DNA of 64,000 bases from Actinomycetota bacterium (GTDB lineage: Bacteria; Actinomycetota; Actinomycetes; Mycobacteriales; Mycobacteriaceae). The notes under the pieces were generated by a model, which saw nothing but the letters and a program-made list of their open reading frames with translations, was not told the origin of the DNA and ran no database searches. Location of the stretch: NCBI GenBank assembly GCA_018268465.1, contig JAFDWN010000030.1, positions 148,626-212,625 of the forward strand, in the 5' to 3' direction. Numbering within the stretch: position 1 is the stretch's first letter; the number at the start of each line of letters is the position of its first letter. Below are positions 41,905 through 50,998 of the stretch, one piece after another. The position numbers were made by a program, and so were the translations under genes.

Positions 41905-42765
41905 ATGAGTACCGCGGAGACCGGTGTCCTGCCACCGGCCGAACAGGACGCCGACCGGCAGCTCAAGGCGAAACACCGGGCGCTGTGGGCGTCGGGTGAC
42001 TACCCCGCGGTGGCCGCGGAGTTGATACCCGCGCTCGGCCCCCGGTTGGTGGCGGCATGCGGCCTGCGCTCCGGACAGCGGGTGCTTGACGTCGCCGCCG
42101 GTTCCGGCAACGCCGCCATCCCCGCGGCCGCGGCGGGCGCGACCGTCACCGCCAGCGATCTGACGCCCGAGCTGTTCGAGGCCGGACGCGCGATCGCCGC
42201 GCAGCGAGGTGTGGAACTGGACTGGGTCGAAGCCGATGCGGAGGCACTGCCGTTCGGCGACAACAATTTCGACGCCGTCGTCTCGTGTGTGGGTGCGATG
42301 TTCGCGCCGCACCATCAGACCACCGCCGACGAGCTCGTCCGGGTGCTGCGCCCCGGCGGCACCCTGGGCATGATCAACTGGACACCAGGCGGGTTCATCG
42401 GCCAGCTGTTCGCCACGATGAAGCCGTACGCACCGCCGCCACCGGCCGGCGCCAGCCCCCCGCCGCTGTGGGGAGACGAGCATCATGTCCGAAAGCTGTT
42501 CGGCGACAGGTTGTCCGACCTGGAGATCAGGCGCGAAACGGTGCTGATCGACCATTGCTCCAGCCCGCTGGAGTTCCGCGAGTACTGGAAGCGCAACTAC
42601 GGGCCGACCATCGCCGTGTACCGGTTCAACGCCGACCACCCCGACCGGGTCGCCGCGCTGGACCGTGATTTCCTGACCCTGCTGGAGAATTGGAACACCG
42701 CCACCGAACCCGGACGCACCGGTTACGCCGCCGAGTACCTGCTGGTGACCGCCACCAAGCGGTAG
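41905..42765 (+). CDS. SAM-dependent class I methyltransferase
   Basis: 286 residues. Motif I VLDVAAGSGNAAIPAA (residues about 60-75), motif II VTASDLTPELFEAG, the acidic EADAEALPFGDNNFDAVVSC (motif II/III of UbiE-type enzymes) and VLRPGGTLGMINW. Most like small-molecule C- or O-methyltransferases of the UbiE/Methyltransf_11 group; the acceptor is unknown. It follows the LAL regulator and has the regulator's candidate element upstream. Its stop is 9 bp from the convergent TAXI gene's stop. Confidence 0.92.
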   Translation: MSTAETGVLPPAEQDADRQLKAKHRALWASGDYPAVAAELIPALGPRLVAACGLRSGQRVLDVAAGSGNAAIPAAAAGATVTASDLTPELFEAGRAIAAQRGVELDWVEADAEALPFGDNNFDAVVSCVGAMFAPHHQTTADELVRVLRPGGTLGMINWTPGGFIGQLFATMKPYAPPPPAGASPPPLWGDEHHVRKLFGDRLSDLEIRRETVLIDHCSSPLEFREYWKRNYGPTIAVYRFNADHPDRVAALDRDFLTLLENWNTATEPGRTGYAAEYLLVTATKR

Positions 42766-42774
42766 CCGGTCTGG

Positions 42775-43785
42775 CTACTCGGCGGCCCCTAGTTCGTCGA
42801 GTGCCTGCTGCGCACCGCGATTCAGCGGCACCGGATCGGTGTCCCTGGCGTCGTCGAGGGAAATGCCCTTGGCCGCACCGACCACCTGCTGCAACTGCGG
42901 CAGACGGTCGAAGAGCGTCTTGGTGAGCACACAGGCCAGGTTGGCGTCGAGGCCGTCGCGGACCAGCAACAGGTTGGGCACCACGATGGTCTTGACGTCG
43001 GCGGGCAGCTCGTAGGTGGCAGACGGGATGACACCCTCCTCGTATGCCGGGCTGAGCTCCTGCATCGTGGCCAACTGCGGCATGATGTCGACGAATGCGA
43101 CGTCGTTGCGCGCCGTGGTGATGAGGTCGGTGATCCCCGGCGTCGGCAGCCCGCCCGACCAGAACAGCGCGTCGATCGAGCCGTCCTTGATACCGTCGAC
43201 CGTCTTGGTCAGGTCGAGCCGTTGGGCGGCCAGGTCCGAAGCGGGATCCAGGCCGGCGGATTCCAACAGGCGGTGGGCGATGACCTCGGTGCCCGACCCG
43301 GGTGAGCCGGTGGACACCCGCTTGCCGCGCATGTCGGCGATGGAGGCGATCCCACTGTCGGTGCGGGCGATAACCTGGGTGTAGTTGGGGTAGATCCGCG
43401 AAAGGGCCTGCACAGGTTGCCTTTTCCCGTCGAAGCTACCCTTCCCCTCGACGGCGTCGGCGGCGCTGTCGGCGAGGGAGAAGGCCACCTCGTAGGTGCC
43501 GGCGACCAACTGCTGGATGTTCTGCACCGAGGCGCCCGTCTCGGCGGCGGTAGCCTTCACCGTTCCGTTGGTCGCCGCCGAGATCTGTTCGGCGAACGCG
43601 TTGCCCAGCGAGAAGTAGACGCCCGTCGCGTTGCCGGTGGCAATGCTCACGCGGGTGTCGGTGCCGACGTCGCAGGTGATGTCGCCACCCGAATCGGCGC
43701 TCGGGGCATCCTGTCTGCCGCCGCACCCGGTGGCCGCCACCCCGGTGAGGATCAGCGCGGCGACCACCGTCGTCATACGTCTCAT
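42775..43785 (-). CDS. TAXI-family TRAP transporter solute-binding lipoprotein
   Basis: 336 residues from ATG 43785 (AGGGGAGA upstream). The signal peptide ends in the lipobox GVAATGC (Cys21), so the protein is anchored outside the membrane. The TAXI fold is marked by VSIATGNATGVYFSLGNAFA, TAAETGASVQNIQQLVAGTY, GKRVSTGSPGSGTEVIA and GLPTPGITDL. It captures an organic acid or amino acid such as glutamate for the TRAP permease encoded just upstream, whose stop overlaps its ATG. Confidence 0.95.
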   Translation of the reverse strand: MRRMTTVVAALILTGVAATGCGGRQDAPSADSGGDITCDVGTDTRVSIATGNATGVYFSLGNAFAEQISAATNGTVKATAAETGASVQNIQQLVAGTYEVAFSLADSAADAVEGKGSFDGKRQPVQALSRIYPNYTQVIARTDSGIASIADMRGKRVSTGSPGSGTEVIAHRLLESAGLDPASDLAAQRLDLTKTVDGIKDGSIDALFWSGGLPTPGITDLITTARNDVAFVDIMPQLATMQELSPAYEEGVIPSATYELPADVKTIVVPNLLLVRDGLDANLACVLTKTLFDRLPQLQQVVGAAKGISLDDARDTDPVPLNRGAQQALDELGAAE

Positions 43786-45842
43786 ATTCGTCTCCCCTTG
43801 TCGATGAACGTCAGCGCGACCGCGATCAGCAGGCACGCCGAACCCGCCGCGATGGCGACGGGATTGAGGAACAACAGCAACAGGGCGCCCAGCGCCGCGA
43901 GCACGCGCGGAACCGCACCCGCCGCACCGACACCCAGCACCCACCCACCCGCGGCGAAGGACAGCGCGAGGATCCCGGCGCACGCCGCGGCCGAGGCCCA
44001 CAACACCCCGACGAGCGGGCCGCGTCCGAGCAGGTATTCGCCGGGTTCGGTCAGCACGAACGCGATGGGCACCAGGAACGCCGGCGCGGCGTAGCGCAGC
44101 GCATGCCACATGGTGGGGATCGGGCGGCCCCCGGTCACCGCCGAGGCGCCGACGGCGGCCAACGCGGTCGGCGGGGTGACCTCGGACAGCACGGAGTAGT
44201 AGAAGACGAACATGGCGGCGGCGGGCGCGGGGACGTCCAGGGCGAGCAGCGCAGGCCCGATGATGACCCATCCGATCACGAACGACGCGGTCACCGGGAT
44301 GGCCAGGCCCAGCAGCGCCAGCGCCACCGCGGCGAACACGGCGGTCAGCGCCAGCGTGACGGTCCGGTTGTCGGTGATGGCATCCACTCCCCCGACCAGC
44401 ACCGACGAGAACTGGGCACCCAGACCGGTTTTGGTTGTCATCGCGGTGATCACCCCCGCGGCCGCACAGACCGCGACGACCGGCAGCACGCCCCGCACCC
44501 CCGTGCTGAGTGCCCGGTACAGGCGTGGCGGCGTCAGCCGGTGCCGGCGGTCCAGAAAGGACAATGCGAAGGCCAGCGCGGTGGCGTACACCACCGCCCG
44601 TGTGGCCGACATGCCCAGCGCCAGCAATACCACGATCGCGATCAGCGAGGAGAAATGATATCCGAAGCGCGCCAACAGCTTCCATGGCGACTCGGCGTCG
44701 AGGTGGGCGGGTTTCATCCCATATCGGCGGGCGTCGATCTCCACGGCCAGCAGGATCCCCAAGTAGTAGAGGAGCGTCGGGATCATCGCCCAGCCCAGCA
44801 CCGTGAGGTAGGAGACCTCGAGGTACTCCGCGACGATGAACGCGGCGGCGCCCAGCGTGGGCGGGGACAGCAGGGCACCGACGCCGGCCGCTGCCAGCAC
44901 GCCGCCGGCGCGCTCGGGTGTGTAGCCCGCGCGGCGCATGATCGGCCAGGTGACGGCTCCGACACTGACCGCCGTCGCCGTCCCCGAACCCGATACGGTG
45001 CCCAGCAGGAATCCCGACGCCACCGCGGTGCGACCCGCCGCGCTGCGCGAACGGCGGAACGCGGCCACCGAGAGGCTCACGAAAAACCGTGCTCCCCCTG
45101 ACAGTTCGAGCACCGCACCGTAGATGGTGAACAGCACGATGTAGGTGGCGGCGACGTCGAGGGGCGTGCCGAAGAACCCACTGCCCGAGTTGTAGAGGGC
45201 ATCGACGATCTGATCGAAGTCCAGGCCGGCGTGGGCGATGGACCAGCTCTGCGGGAGCAGCCCGCCGTAATAACCGTAGGCCAGGAACAGTCCGCACACG
45301 ATGGTCAGCGCCCACCCGGTGGTGCGGCGGCACGCCTCCAGGATGAGCACCAGCAGCAGGGCACCCATCGCGATATCGGTGGGTTCGAGCAGTCCTTGCC
45401 GGTCCAGGAAAGCGTTGTATCCGCCGCCACCGGACCCGATTCGTACGGGCACGATCGGGTACAGGCAGACCGCCAGGGTGAGCACCGCCAGTGTCCAGTC
45501 CAGCAGCCCGGGCCGGTCGGCCCGGTCCAGCCGACCCAGTCCGGACCGGTAGACCAGGAACACCAGCGGGAGCGAGCCGGCCAGAAAGACGACCAGGTAG
45601 TACTGGCTGCCCTGGGACAGCGGGCGGAACACCTGCCAGATCACCAGGATCGCCACGGCGAACGCGACGACGGAGACGATCCGGTCGGGCCAGCCGGAGA
45701 GTTCGCGACCCGGCCGCTCCTGGTCGTCGACCTGCGCGAGGGTCTGGGGGTCCACGGCGGTCCCGGGCGGGTCACCTCCGTCGTGCCGCGCGGCAACCAC
45801 CGCCGGCGAGTCGCCGGGATCCGTCGACGGGCTGCGGGACAT
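43782..45842 (-). CDS. Fused TRAP transporter permease (DctQM type)
   Basis: 686 residues with about 17-18 membrane helices: the small (DctQ) and large (DctM) subunits are fused, as in most TAXI-TRAP systems. The large part has the repeats AGVGALLSPPTLGAAAFIVA and VLSEVTPPTALAAVGASAVT, which are hallmark TRAP motifs. It uses a cation gradient rather than ATP to import the ligand of the TAXI protein. No Shine-Dalgarno is evident before ATG 45842. The two genes overlap by 4 bp (ATGA). Confidence 0.94.
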   Translation of the reverse strand: MSRSPSTDPGDSPAVVAARHDGGDPPGTAVDPQTLAQVDDQERPGRELSGWPDRIVSVVAFAVAILVIWQVFRPLSQGSQYYLVVFLAGSLPLVFLVYRSGLGRLDRADRPGLLDWTLAVLTLAVCLYPIVPVRIGSGGGGYNAFLDRQGLLEPTDIAMGALLLVLILEACRRTTGWALTIVCGLFLAYGYYGGLLPQSWSIAHAGLDFDQIVDALYNSGSGFFGTPLDVAATYIVLFTIYGAVLELSGGARFFVSLSVAAFRRSRSAAGRTAVASGFLLGTVSGSGTATAVSVGAVTWPIMRRAGYTPERAGGVLAAAGVGALLSPPTLGAAAFIVAEYLEVSYLTVLGWAMIPTLLYYLGILLAVEIDARRYGMKPAHLDAESPWKLLARFGYHFSSLIAIVVLLALGMSATRAVVYATALAFALSFLDRRHRLTPPRLYRALSTGVRGVLPVVAVCAAAGVITAMTTKTGLGAQFSSVLVGGVDAITDNRTVTLALTAVFAAVALALLGLAIPVTASFVIGWVIIGPALLALDVPAPAAAMFVFYYSVLSEVTPPTALAAVGASAVTGGRPIPTMWHALRYAAPAFLVPIAFVLTEPGEYLLGRGPLVGVLWASAAACAGILALSFAAGGWVLGVGAAGAVPRVLAALGALLLLFLNPVAIAAGSACLLIAVALTFIDKGRRI

Positions 45843-46029
45843 TACGTCGCACGTTAAGCCGCGGCGTGGACGGTTCGCGGTGAATTGCCGACTTCCGGGG
45901 TGGACCCGCGATCAGCGGGTGACGGTCGGCCTGCCGCGGGCTGGTGACGGCCTCAGCACACCGCCGGATTCCTGGACGCCGTCGTCGAGCTCGGCGGCGG
46001 ACAGGAAGACCCGGGTGTGCATCACACAC

Positions 46030-47115
46030 CTATATCAGGAAGCGTCCGGCGAATCCGCGCAGCGGCAGGTCGGCACTGGTGAGCAGACCGGGAGGCGCCT
46101 CGACCACCGACCGCACCGCGCTCAGTGCCGGCATACCGGTGACCGTCATGCCGATCGAGGCAAAGCTGCCCGGGTCGGACAGGTCGACTCCGGGTTTGGG
46201 GAAGATCATGTGCTTGTTGTAGATGCAGGGGTCACCCTTGATATGAGTGATGTAGCAGCCCTTGATATCCCAGCTCGGATCGGTGTGCGGCGTCATCTGC
46301 CATTCCAGATGGGTCTCGATCCTCGGCACCCCTCCCACCATTCCCTGGTACCTGATGTGGCTGCCGCCCAGCGACCCCTTCGGCAGCTGGTACCAGCCCA
46401 GGTCCACGTCCTTGGTGCACGCGCCCAGGTCGCAGCTGAACGTCACCTCGTCGAGTTCCAGGTCGAAGCAGTCTGCCATCATCAGGATGCTGTCGGCGAA
46501 GACACCGGTGTACTTCGCCAGCTTGGCGGGGAGGGCGGGATCGTCGGCGGGCAGGCCGTAACCGACCTCGATCCAGGTGTCACGCGAGTGATGGCAGGAC
46601 ACGTCCACGGATTCGATGGTCACGATGTTCTCGATGTCGGCCACGTCGGCAGAGCAGACCACCCCGAGGATCTGGTTCACCCCGGGATTCATGCCAGTGC
46701 CGTAGAACGTCGCGCCGCCCTCGTGGCAGGCCTCCGCCAACAGGTCGGTGACTGCGCGGCCCGTGCGGTGCGGGTGGTGGCGATCGCGGTGCCAGCCGGT
46801 GATCCAGTCGGCGGTGGTGACGACATTGATCCCGGCCTGCAGGACTCTGACGTACAGGTCCTCGTCGGGGAACACGCCGTGGAACGTCACGACGTCGGGT
46901 CCGGCGGCGATGATCTCCTCGATGGTGCCGGTGGCCTTGACACCGTTGGGCGCCACGCCGGCCAGTACGCCCGTGTCCGTGCCGATCTTCTCCGGGGAGT
47001 AGCAGTGCACGCCGACCAGTTCCAGGTCGGGCCGGGTGGCGATGCGCCGGATCATCTCGGTACCCACGTTTCCGGTGGCGATCTGAAAAACCTTGAGCGG
47101 CAGCGAAACAGCCAT
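46030..47115 (-). CDS. 2,4-diaminopentanoate dehydrogenase-like NAD(P)-dependent oxidoreductase
   Basis: 361 residues from ATG 47115 (AAGAAGGG upstream). N-terminal Rossmann domain: KVFQIATGNVGTEMIRRIAT. Then GTGMNPGVNQIL and IENIVTIESVDVS, found in diaminopentanoate dehydrogenase and dihydrodipicolinate-reductase relatives. The known member acts in ornithine fermentation; in mycobacteria the substrate is unknown and may be another amino acid or amine. It lies upstream of the TRAP genes on the same strand, separated by 190 bp with no supported gene, so a functional link to the imported solute is possible. Confidence 0.87.
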   Translation of the reverse strand: MAVSLPLKVFQIATGNVGTEMIRRIATRPDLELVGVHCYSPEKIGTDTGVLAGVAPNGVKATGTIEEIIAAGPDVVTFHGVFPDEDLYVRVLQAGINVVTTADWITGWHRDRHHPHRTGRAVTDLLAEACHEGGATFYGTGMNPGVNQILGVVCSADVADIENIVTIESVDVSCHHSRDTWIEVGYGLPADDPALPAKLAKYTGVFADSILMMADCFDLELDEVTFSCDLGACTKDVDLGWYQLPKGSLGGSHIRYQGMVGGVPRIETHLEWQMTPHTDPSWDIKGCYITHIKGDPCIYNKHMIFPKPGVDLSDPGSFASIGMTVTGMPALSAVRSVVEAPPGLLTSADLPLRGFAGRFLI

Positions 47116-47262
47116 TGGTTCGCACCCTTCTTGCCGGGTCGGGGGTGGCGGTCGCCCGTCCCCTTCCGCGGCGGTGTCGACCGCGACGATCATAGGCCCG
47201 CCGCGCACCGGAAGCCGCCGGGTTCACGCGGACCCGCCCACTGAGCGGGAACCTCGAAACGA

Positions 47263-47293
47263 CAACGGGCACCCCTGCTCGGGGTGCCCGTTG
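47263..47293 (-). terminator. Strong intrinsic terminator
   Basis: A perfect 13-bp stem (CAACGGGCACCCC / GGGGTGCCCGTTG) with a 5-nt loop. It lies 13 bp beyond the stop of the small secreted protein and is followed on the minus strand by TCGTTTCG. It separates that gene from the dehydrogenase-like gene. Confidence 0.85.
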
Positions 47294-47306
47294 TGGTGCT
47301 CGGGTG

Positions 47307-47510
47307 TCAGCGGCCGCTGTGGCGCACGGTGTTGTCGACCTGAGGAACCTTCACGTCCTGCTGGATGTCATTGATCCAGCCGAGGTGGTCGGTGCCCGCC
47401 GAGATCGTGGTCACCGGCTCCAGCACAGTGGCCTGGGCGGGGGCGGCGAATCCGAACAGGCCCGCGGCCAGTCCGGCGGCGGCGATGGTGGCGAATCCGA
47501 ACTTCTTCAT
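47307..47510 (-). CDS. Small secreted protein
   Basis: 67 residues from ATG 47510, with AGGAG upstream. The signal peptide (KKFGFATIAAAGLAAGLFGF, cleavage after AQA near residue 27) leaves a 40-residue mature chain LEPVTTISAGTDHLGWINDI...VKVPQVDN. Very short exported proteins of this shape occur repeatedly in mycobacteria; function is unknown. Terminated by the perfect hairpin at 47263-47293. Confidence 0.8.
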   Translation of the reverse strand: MKKFGFATIAAAGLAAGLFGFAAPAQATVLEPVTTISAGTDHLGWINDIQQDVKVPQVDNTVRHSGR

Positions 47511-47693
47511 CTCGATCACTCCTGTGGTGTCGGTATCGGCTCCGAGGGTTTCGTGCCGGTCTGATTGGTTGAACCAGCAGGTCAAGGTATTAATTCCGCT
47601 GGCAGATATTGACCGCTGCATGGCAGGAATCGGTCGGCTTCCGGGGGGTGAGTTGTGCACCGGGGTGGCGCAGCAACTCAGGTATGGGGCGAC

Positions 47694-48416
47694 TCAGAAG
47701 AACGTCGTCGCGGTGGTACTGGTGCCGTTGTCGCAGTTGATCGTCACGGTCCAGTTCCGGAACTGCGGGACCGCCGGGACGATCCGCAGGTCGTAGGCGG
47801 AGTTGGCCGGCAGGGCGAAACTGCGGTTGAGGTTGTCCGTCGCATACGTGCACTGCGACGAGACTCCGCTGCGGTCGGCGATGTGGGCCACGAGACCACC
47901 GACGACCGTGTCGAACGAAACCGTCGGACCCAGCTTCGGCGCGGGCGGTGGGGGCGGCTCATTGGGCGGCGGTGGCGGGGTGGCCCCGCTCGAGCAGCCC
48001 GACACGATGATCTTGGCGCCCTGCTGGTTCTGCAACAGACTCTTGGCCTTGCTCTGAGCCACAGCCAACGACGGGTCCGACGCTCCTGTCATCTCGCCGT
48101 AGTCATTCGAGGCGGCCGCCGCGCATTCGTTTTTCGCGATGACCTGAGTCACGCAGTGGTTGGCGCCGTTCCCCGAGCAGTTCGTCAGGGCCCCCTGGCC
48201 GGCCTGCTCCTGACCGGCACTGATCGCCGAGCCACCGGCCATCGTGACCGGCGGATTCTCGTTGACATATCCGATGGCCAGTGCGATGTACTGGTCGGCT
48301 GCGTGCGCCGGCGCCGGTGCGCCGACCATGCCGACGGCGGTGGCGGCCGAGGCCAGCAGGACGGCGGATATGGTTCGGCCACGCCAGCGGGCGTGGCTCT
48401 CGTAGGTAATCGTCAT
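47694..48416 (-). CDS. Secreted DUF4189-domain protein
   Basis: 240 residues from ATG 48416 (AGGAGC upstream). Signal peptide ISAVLLASAATAVGMVGAPA, cleavage near AHA-AD. The DUF4189 part has A...C...G...C....I..N.CAA, seen as LTNCSGNGANHCVTQVIAKN. A proline-rich linker (PPPPPNEPPPPP) joins it to a C-terminal beta domain with two cysteines (QCTYATDN, TINCDNG). Probably a cell-surface or secreted protein; DUF4189 has no assigned activity. Confidence 0.85.
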   Translation of the reverse strand: MTITYESHARWRGRTISAVLLASAATAVGMVGAPAPAHAADQYIALAIGYVNENPPVTMAGGSAISAGQEQAGQGALTNCSGNGANHCVTQVIAKNECAAAASNDYGEMTGASDPSLAVAQSKAKSLLQNQQGAKIIVSGCSSGATPPPPPNEPPPPPAPKLGPTVSFDTVVGGLVAHIADRSGVSSQCTYATDNLNRSFALPANSAYDLRIVPAVPQFRNWTVTINCDNGTSTTATTFF

Positions 48417-48598
48417 GGATGCTCCTGTGAAGTGGTCGCTGCCCCAAGGCCGCTCGTTTTCCGTCATGGCAATACTCGCCGTCGACAAACGGCCTGGTAA
48501 TCGCCGGAAAGCCAGAATCTGCTGGCTCGAGGGAAGGGTTTTCTATCCGCCGGGTAAGCAACCACTGAGGTGAACACACCCCGAGAGCGGGCCGTGGA

Positions 48599-50032
48599 CT
48601 ACGGCAGGACGGTCCGCATCAGCATCACGTTGTAGGCCGACCACAGCGACAGGTTGTAGTAGAGCTCCTTGCCCGTCGACCAGGGATGCAGATACGGCGC
48701 GTACACGCCACCGGGCATCTCGGCCGCCGTGACGAGTCGCTGTTCGGGACCCCACGGCCCTTGGGGCGCAGGCGCTGTGCGTGCCACGACGTCGTTGGCG
48801 CCGTTGCAGTACAGCACCAGATACTGGTTGAGGTAGGTGTTGAACTGCACCGACAGTTCGCCCACCGGACCCGGGATCACCGGGGTCGCGGCCGCCGGAT
48901 CGCCGGGGACCCATGTCTGGCGATCGGCGTTCCAGTACTCGTATCTGGTGAGGTCGGGCAGGTAGCCCTGCAGTACCCGCGCCACGTACGCCGATCCGCT
49001 GCGCCCCGACGGGGTTCCGAACGAATACACGTACGGGTCGCCCGGTCCGGGCCGCAGGAACGCACCCTGCTGGAAGTTCTCGTTCCCCGGAACATGGCGC
49101 ACGCCGGGGATCCTGTCGGGTCCTGCCGTGCGAACGGTTCCCGGGTAGATGCCCCAGTGTTCACCGTTGTCGGGCGACACTGCCAGTGCGGAGTAGTTCG
49201 TGGTCCACTGGCCGTTGCTGTCCCAGCTCTTGATGGACATGTAGTTCAGAAACTGGCGCCCGCCCGCGGCGATGCCCGCGGTCGGGATGACGCCCGTCTC
49301 CGACGGCGCCCACTTGGTGCTGTTGACAATCTGCTTGGCCACCCCGGGCGCCCAGAGCGGTGCACCCGAGAATCTATTGGCGACAACGCCATTCGGCACA
49401 CCGACCGTCTTCGCCAGCGACCCGTCGTTGCTGCGGAACAGGACGTTGTACCGCCACTGCTTGCCGGGGACACTGCAGTAGCCGTACGTGTCGCCGAATG
49501 CCATGAGTACCTGGCTGTTGCCGGGATCGCCGTTGTCCCACATGATTCCGAGATCGGTGCCGGTGACCGCGAAGCGCCCGATGGTGTCGTTCGGACTGTC
49601 GGGCCCGGTCACCCAGCCGACGAGCGAAGTGCCCGGCGGCGCCGGCGGCGGGGCGGGCGCCGCAGCGGGCGCCGGTGCGGCAGGTGCCGGTTGCGGGCTA
49701 GGCGGAGTCGGCGCGGGGACCACCGCGGCCTCCTGACGCACCGTCGCCGAACGCGGGGACAGCGAGTCGAGGATGGCCAACGGCAACCGACCCAGTTTCG
49801 GCAGTAAGGCCCGTTCGTTCGCGCCGACGGGCCGGTGACCGATCGGTGGACCGCCCGCGCCGGGCAGCGCCGGGGTGGCCGCGGCGTTCGGTGCGGCAGG
49901 CGGCTGGGCCGCGGCGGCGGCACCCGTACATGGCTCGGCGGCCGCCGGCGGCGCGATGCCGAGGGCCATGCACAGTCCGATCACGGCTGCGCCGGCCACC
50001 GACATCGATGCGATTCGAGGACGCGGCGACAT
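48599..50032 (-). CDS. Secreted DUF4185-domain protein (possible D-arabinan-active glycosidase)
   Basis: 477 residues. Signal peptide AGAAVIGLCMALGIAPPAAA, then a long Ala/Pro-rich linker (to about residue 135) and a five-bladed beta-propeller-like DUF4185 domain (TDLGIMWDNGDPGNSQVLMA, FGDTYG, WSTGKELYYNLSLWSAYNVM). DUF4185 proteins have been linked to endo-D-arabinanase activity (GH183); mycobacterial members could remodel the arabinan of their own cell wall. Whether this protein is active is inference from the domain. Monocistronic by spacing. Confidence 0.85.
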   Translation of the reverse strand: MSPRPRIASMSVAGAAVIGLCMALGIAPPAAAEPCTGAAAAAQPPAAPNAAATPALPGAGGPPIGHRPVGANERALLPKLGRLPLAILDSLSPRSATVRQEAAVVPAPTPPSPQPAPAAPAPAAAPAPPPAPPGTSLVGWVTGPDSPNDTIGRFAVTGTDLGIMWDNGDPGNSQVLMAFGDTYGYCSVPGKQWRYNVLFRSNDGSLAKTVGVPNGVVANRFSGAPLWAPGVAKQIVNSTKWAPSETGVIPTAGIAAGGRQFLNYMSIKSWDSNGQWTTNYSALAVSPDNGEHWGIYPGTVRTAGPDRIPGVRHVPGNENFQQGAFLRPGPGDPYVYSFGTPSGRSGSAYVARVLQGYLPDLTRYEYWNADRQTWVPGDPAAATPVIPGPVGELSVQFNTYLNQYLVLYCNGANDVVARTAPAPQGPWGPEQRLVTAAEMPGGVYAPYLHPWSTGKELYYNLSLWSAYNVMLMRTVLP

Positions 50033-50170
50033 GTCAGACCTTTCCCGGGCACACCACCAATGTGAGCGGTGAGGCTTGTGTGACGATAGTGATCCGTGTG
50101 CTGCCTGTGACCACTAGTGTGCGGGATAGATACTGATCCGTGACCGTGTCGCAACCGGTTTGAATGACAG

Positions 50171-50998
50171 CTATGTGATTACATGCCGCGCGGCCGCGCG
50201 GTTTCGCGCCGCCGGAACACCCTGCCGCGATTGCTCCGCCGCCGCGACGAATGCGGCGAACAGCCGCAGCCGGTCGACCGCCGAACCGTCGTCATCCTCG
50301 GGATGCCATTGCACGCCGAGATACCACCGCAGCGGGTCCTCGATGCTTTCGACGATGCCGTCCAGCGCCCGCGCAGCCACGACAAGGCCCTCCCCCACCC
50401 GGTCCACCGCCTGATGGTGCCCCGACCGCCCGACGATCCGGTCCGCTCCGAGGATCGACCGCAACCGCGTGCCAGGGGCGACGTCGACGGGCTCGTCGAC
50501 GAACTCCGGCCCGCCGGGCGCGCCGTGGTGCAGTGCGTAGTCGACGATGTCGCCGATGATCGTCCCGCCGCGTGCCACGTTGAGCAGCTGGGAGCCCCGG
50601 CAGATGCCGAACACCGGCCGTCCGGCAGCCTCGGCCGCCGAGATCGCCGTGAACGCGTCGCGGTCGGCCCGCGCGTCGACGCCGTACGCCTTCGGGTTGG
50701 GGGTGGTGACGCCGTAGCACGAGCCGTCGATATCGCCCCCGCCGAGGAGCAGCAGACCGTCGAAGTCGCCCGCTCCCCCGGGATTGTCCAGCGCCGCGGA
50801 GGTGTCCCACAGTTCGTAGGACGCACCGAGTTCGACCAAGGTGCTCAATGCGACCCGGGTGAACCGTCTGACCAGCGCGGCGTCGGCGGCGCTGATGTCG
50901 GGGAAGTTCAGCGAGGCCAGGACACAGACCCGAGCCCGGGGGGTTTCCGGCATCGGCAGGTCGGGAAGAACGTCCTCCCTGCGCACCCGGTCGATCAT
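50171..50998 (-). CDS. Class I glutamine-amidotransferase-like hydrolase (PuuD type)
   Basis: 275 residues from ATG 50998, which overlaps the stop of the upstream paralogue (ATGA). The nucleophile elbow is VFGICRGSQLLNVARGG (Cys near residue 131). The His/Glu dyad is in WYLGVQWHPEDDDGSA. These make a gamma-glutamyl hydrolase of the PuuD group, which removes glutamate from gamma-glutamylated amines or GABA. It ends the operon that starts with the P450. Together with the GS-like ligase it could complete a gamma-glutamylation pathway. Confidence 0.92.
   Translation of the reverse strand: MIDRVRREDVLPDLPMPETPRARVCVLASLNFPDISAADAALVRRFTRVALSTLVELGASYELWDTSAALDNPGGAGDFDGLLLLGGGDIDGSCYGVTTPNPKAYGVDARADRDAFTAISAAEAAGRPVFGICRGSQLLNVARGGTIIGDIVDYALHHGAPGGPEFVDEPVDVAPGTRLRSILGADRIVGRSGHHQAVDRVGEGLVVAARALDGIVESIEDPLRWYLGVQWHPEDDDGSAVDRLRLFAAFVAAAEQSRQGVPAARNRAAARHVIT

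Noticed and set aside
45912-46022. 36-codon minus frame downstream of the dehydrogenase-like gene
   Set aside because: It starts near a weak AGGTG site, but it has no recognisable features and is too short to support.
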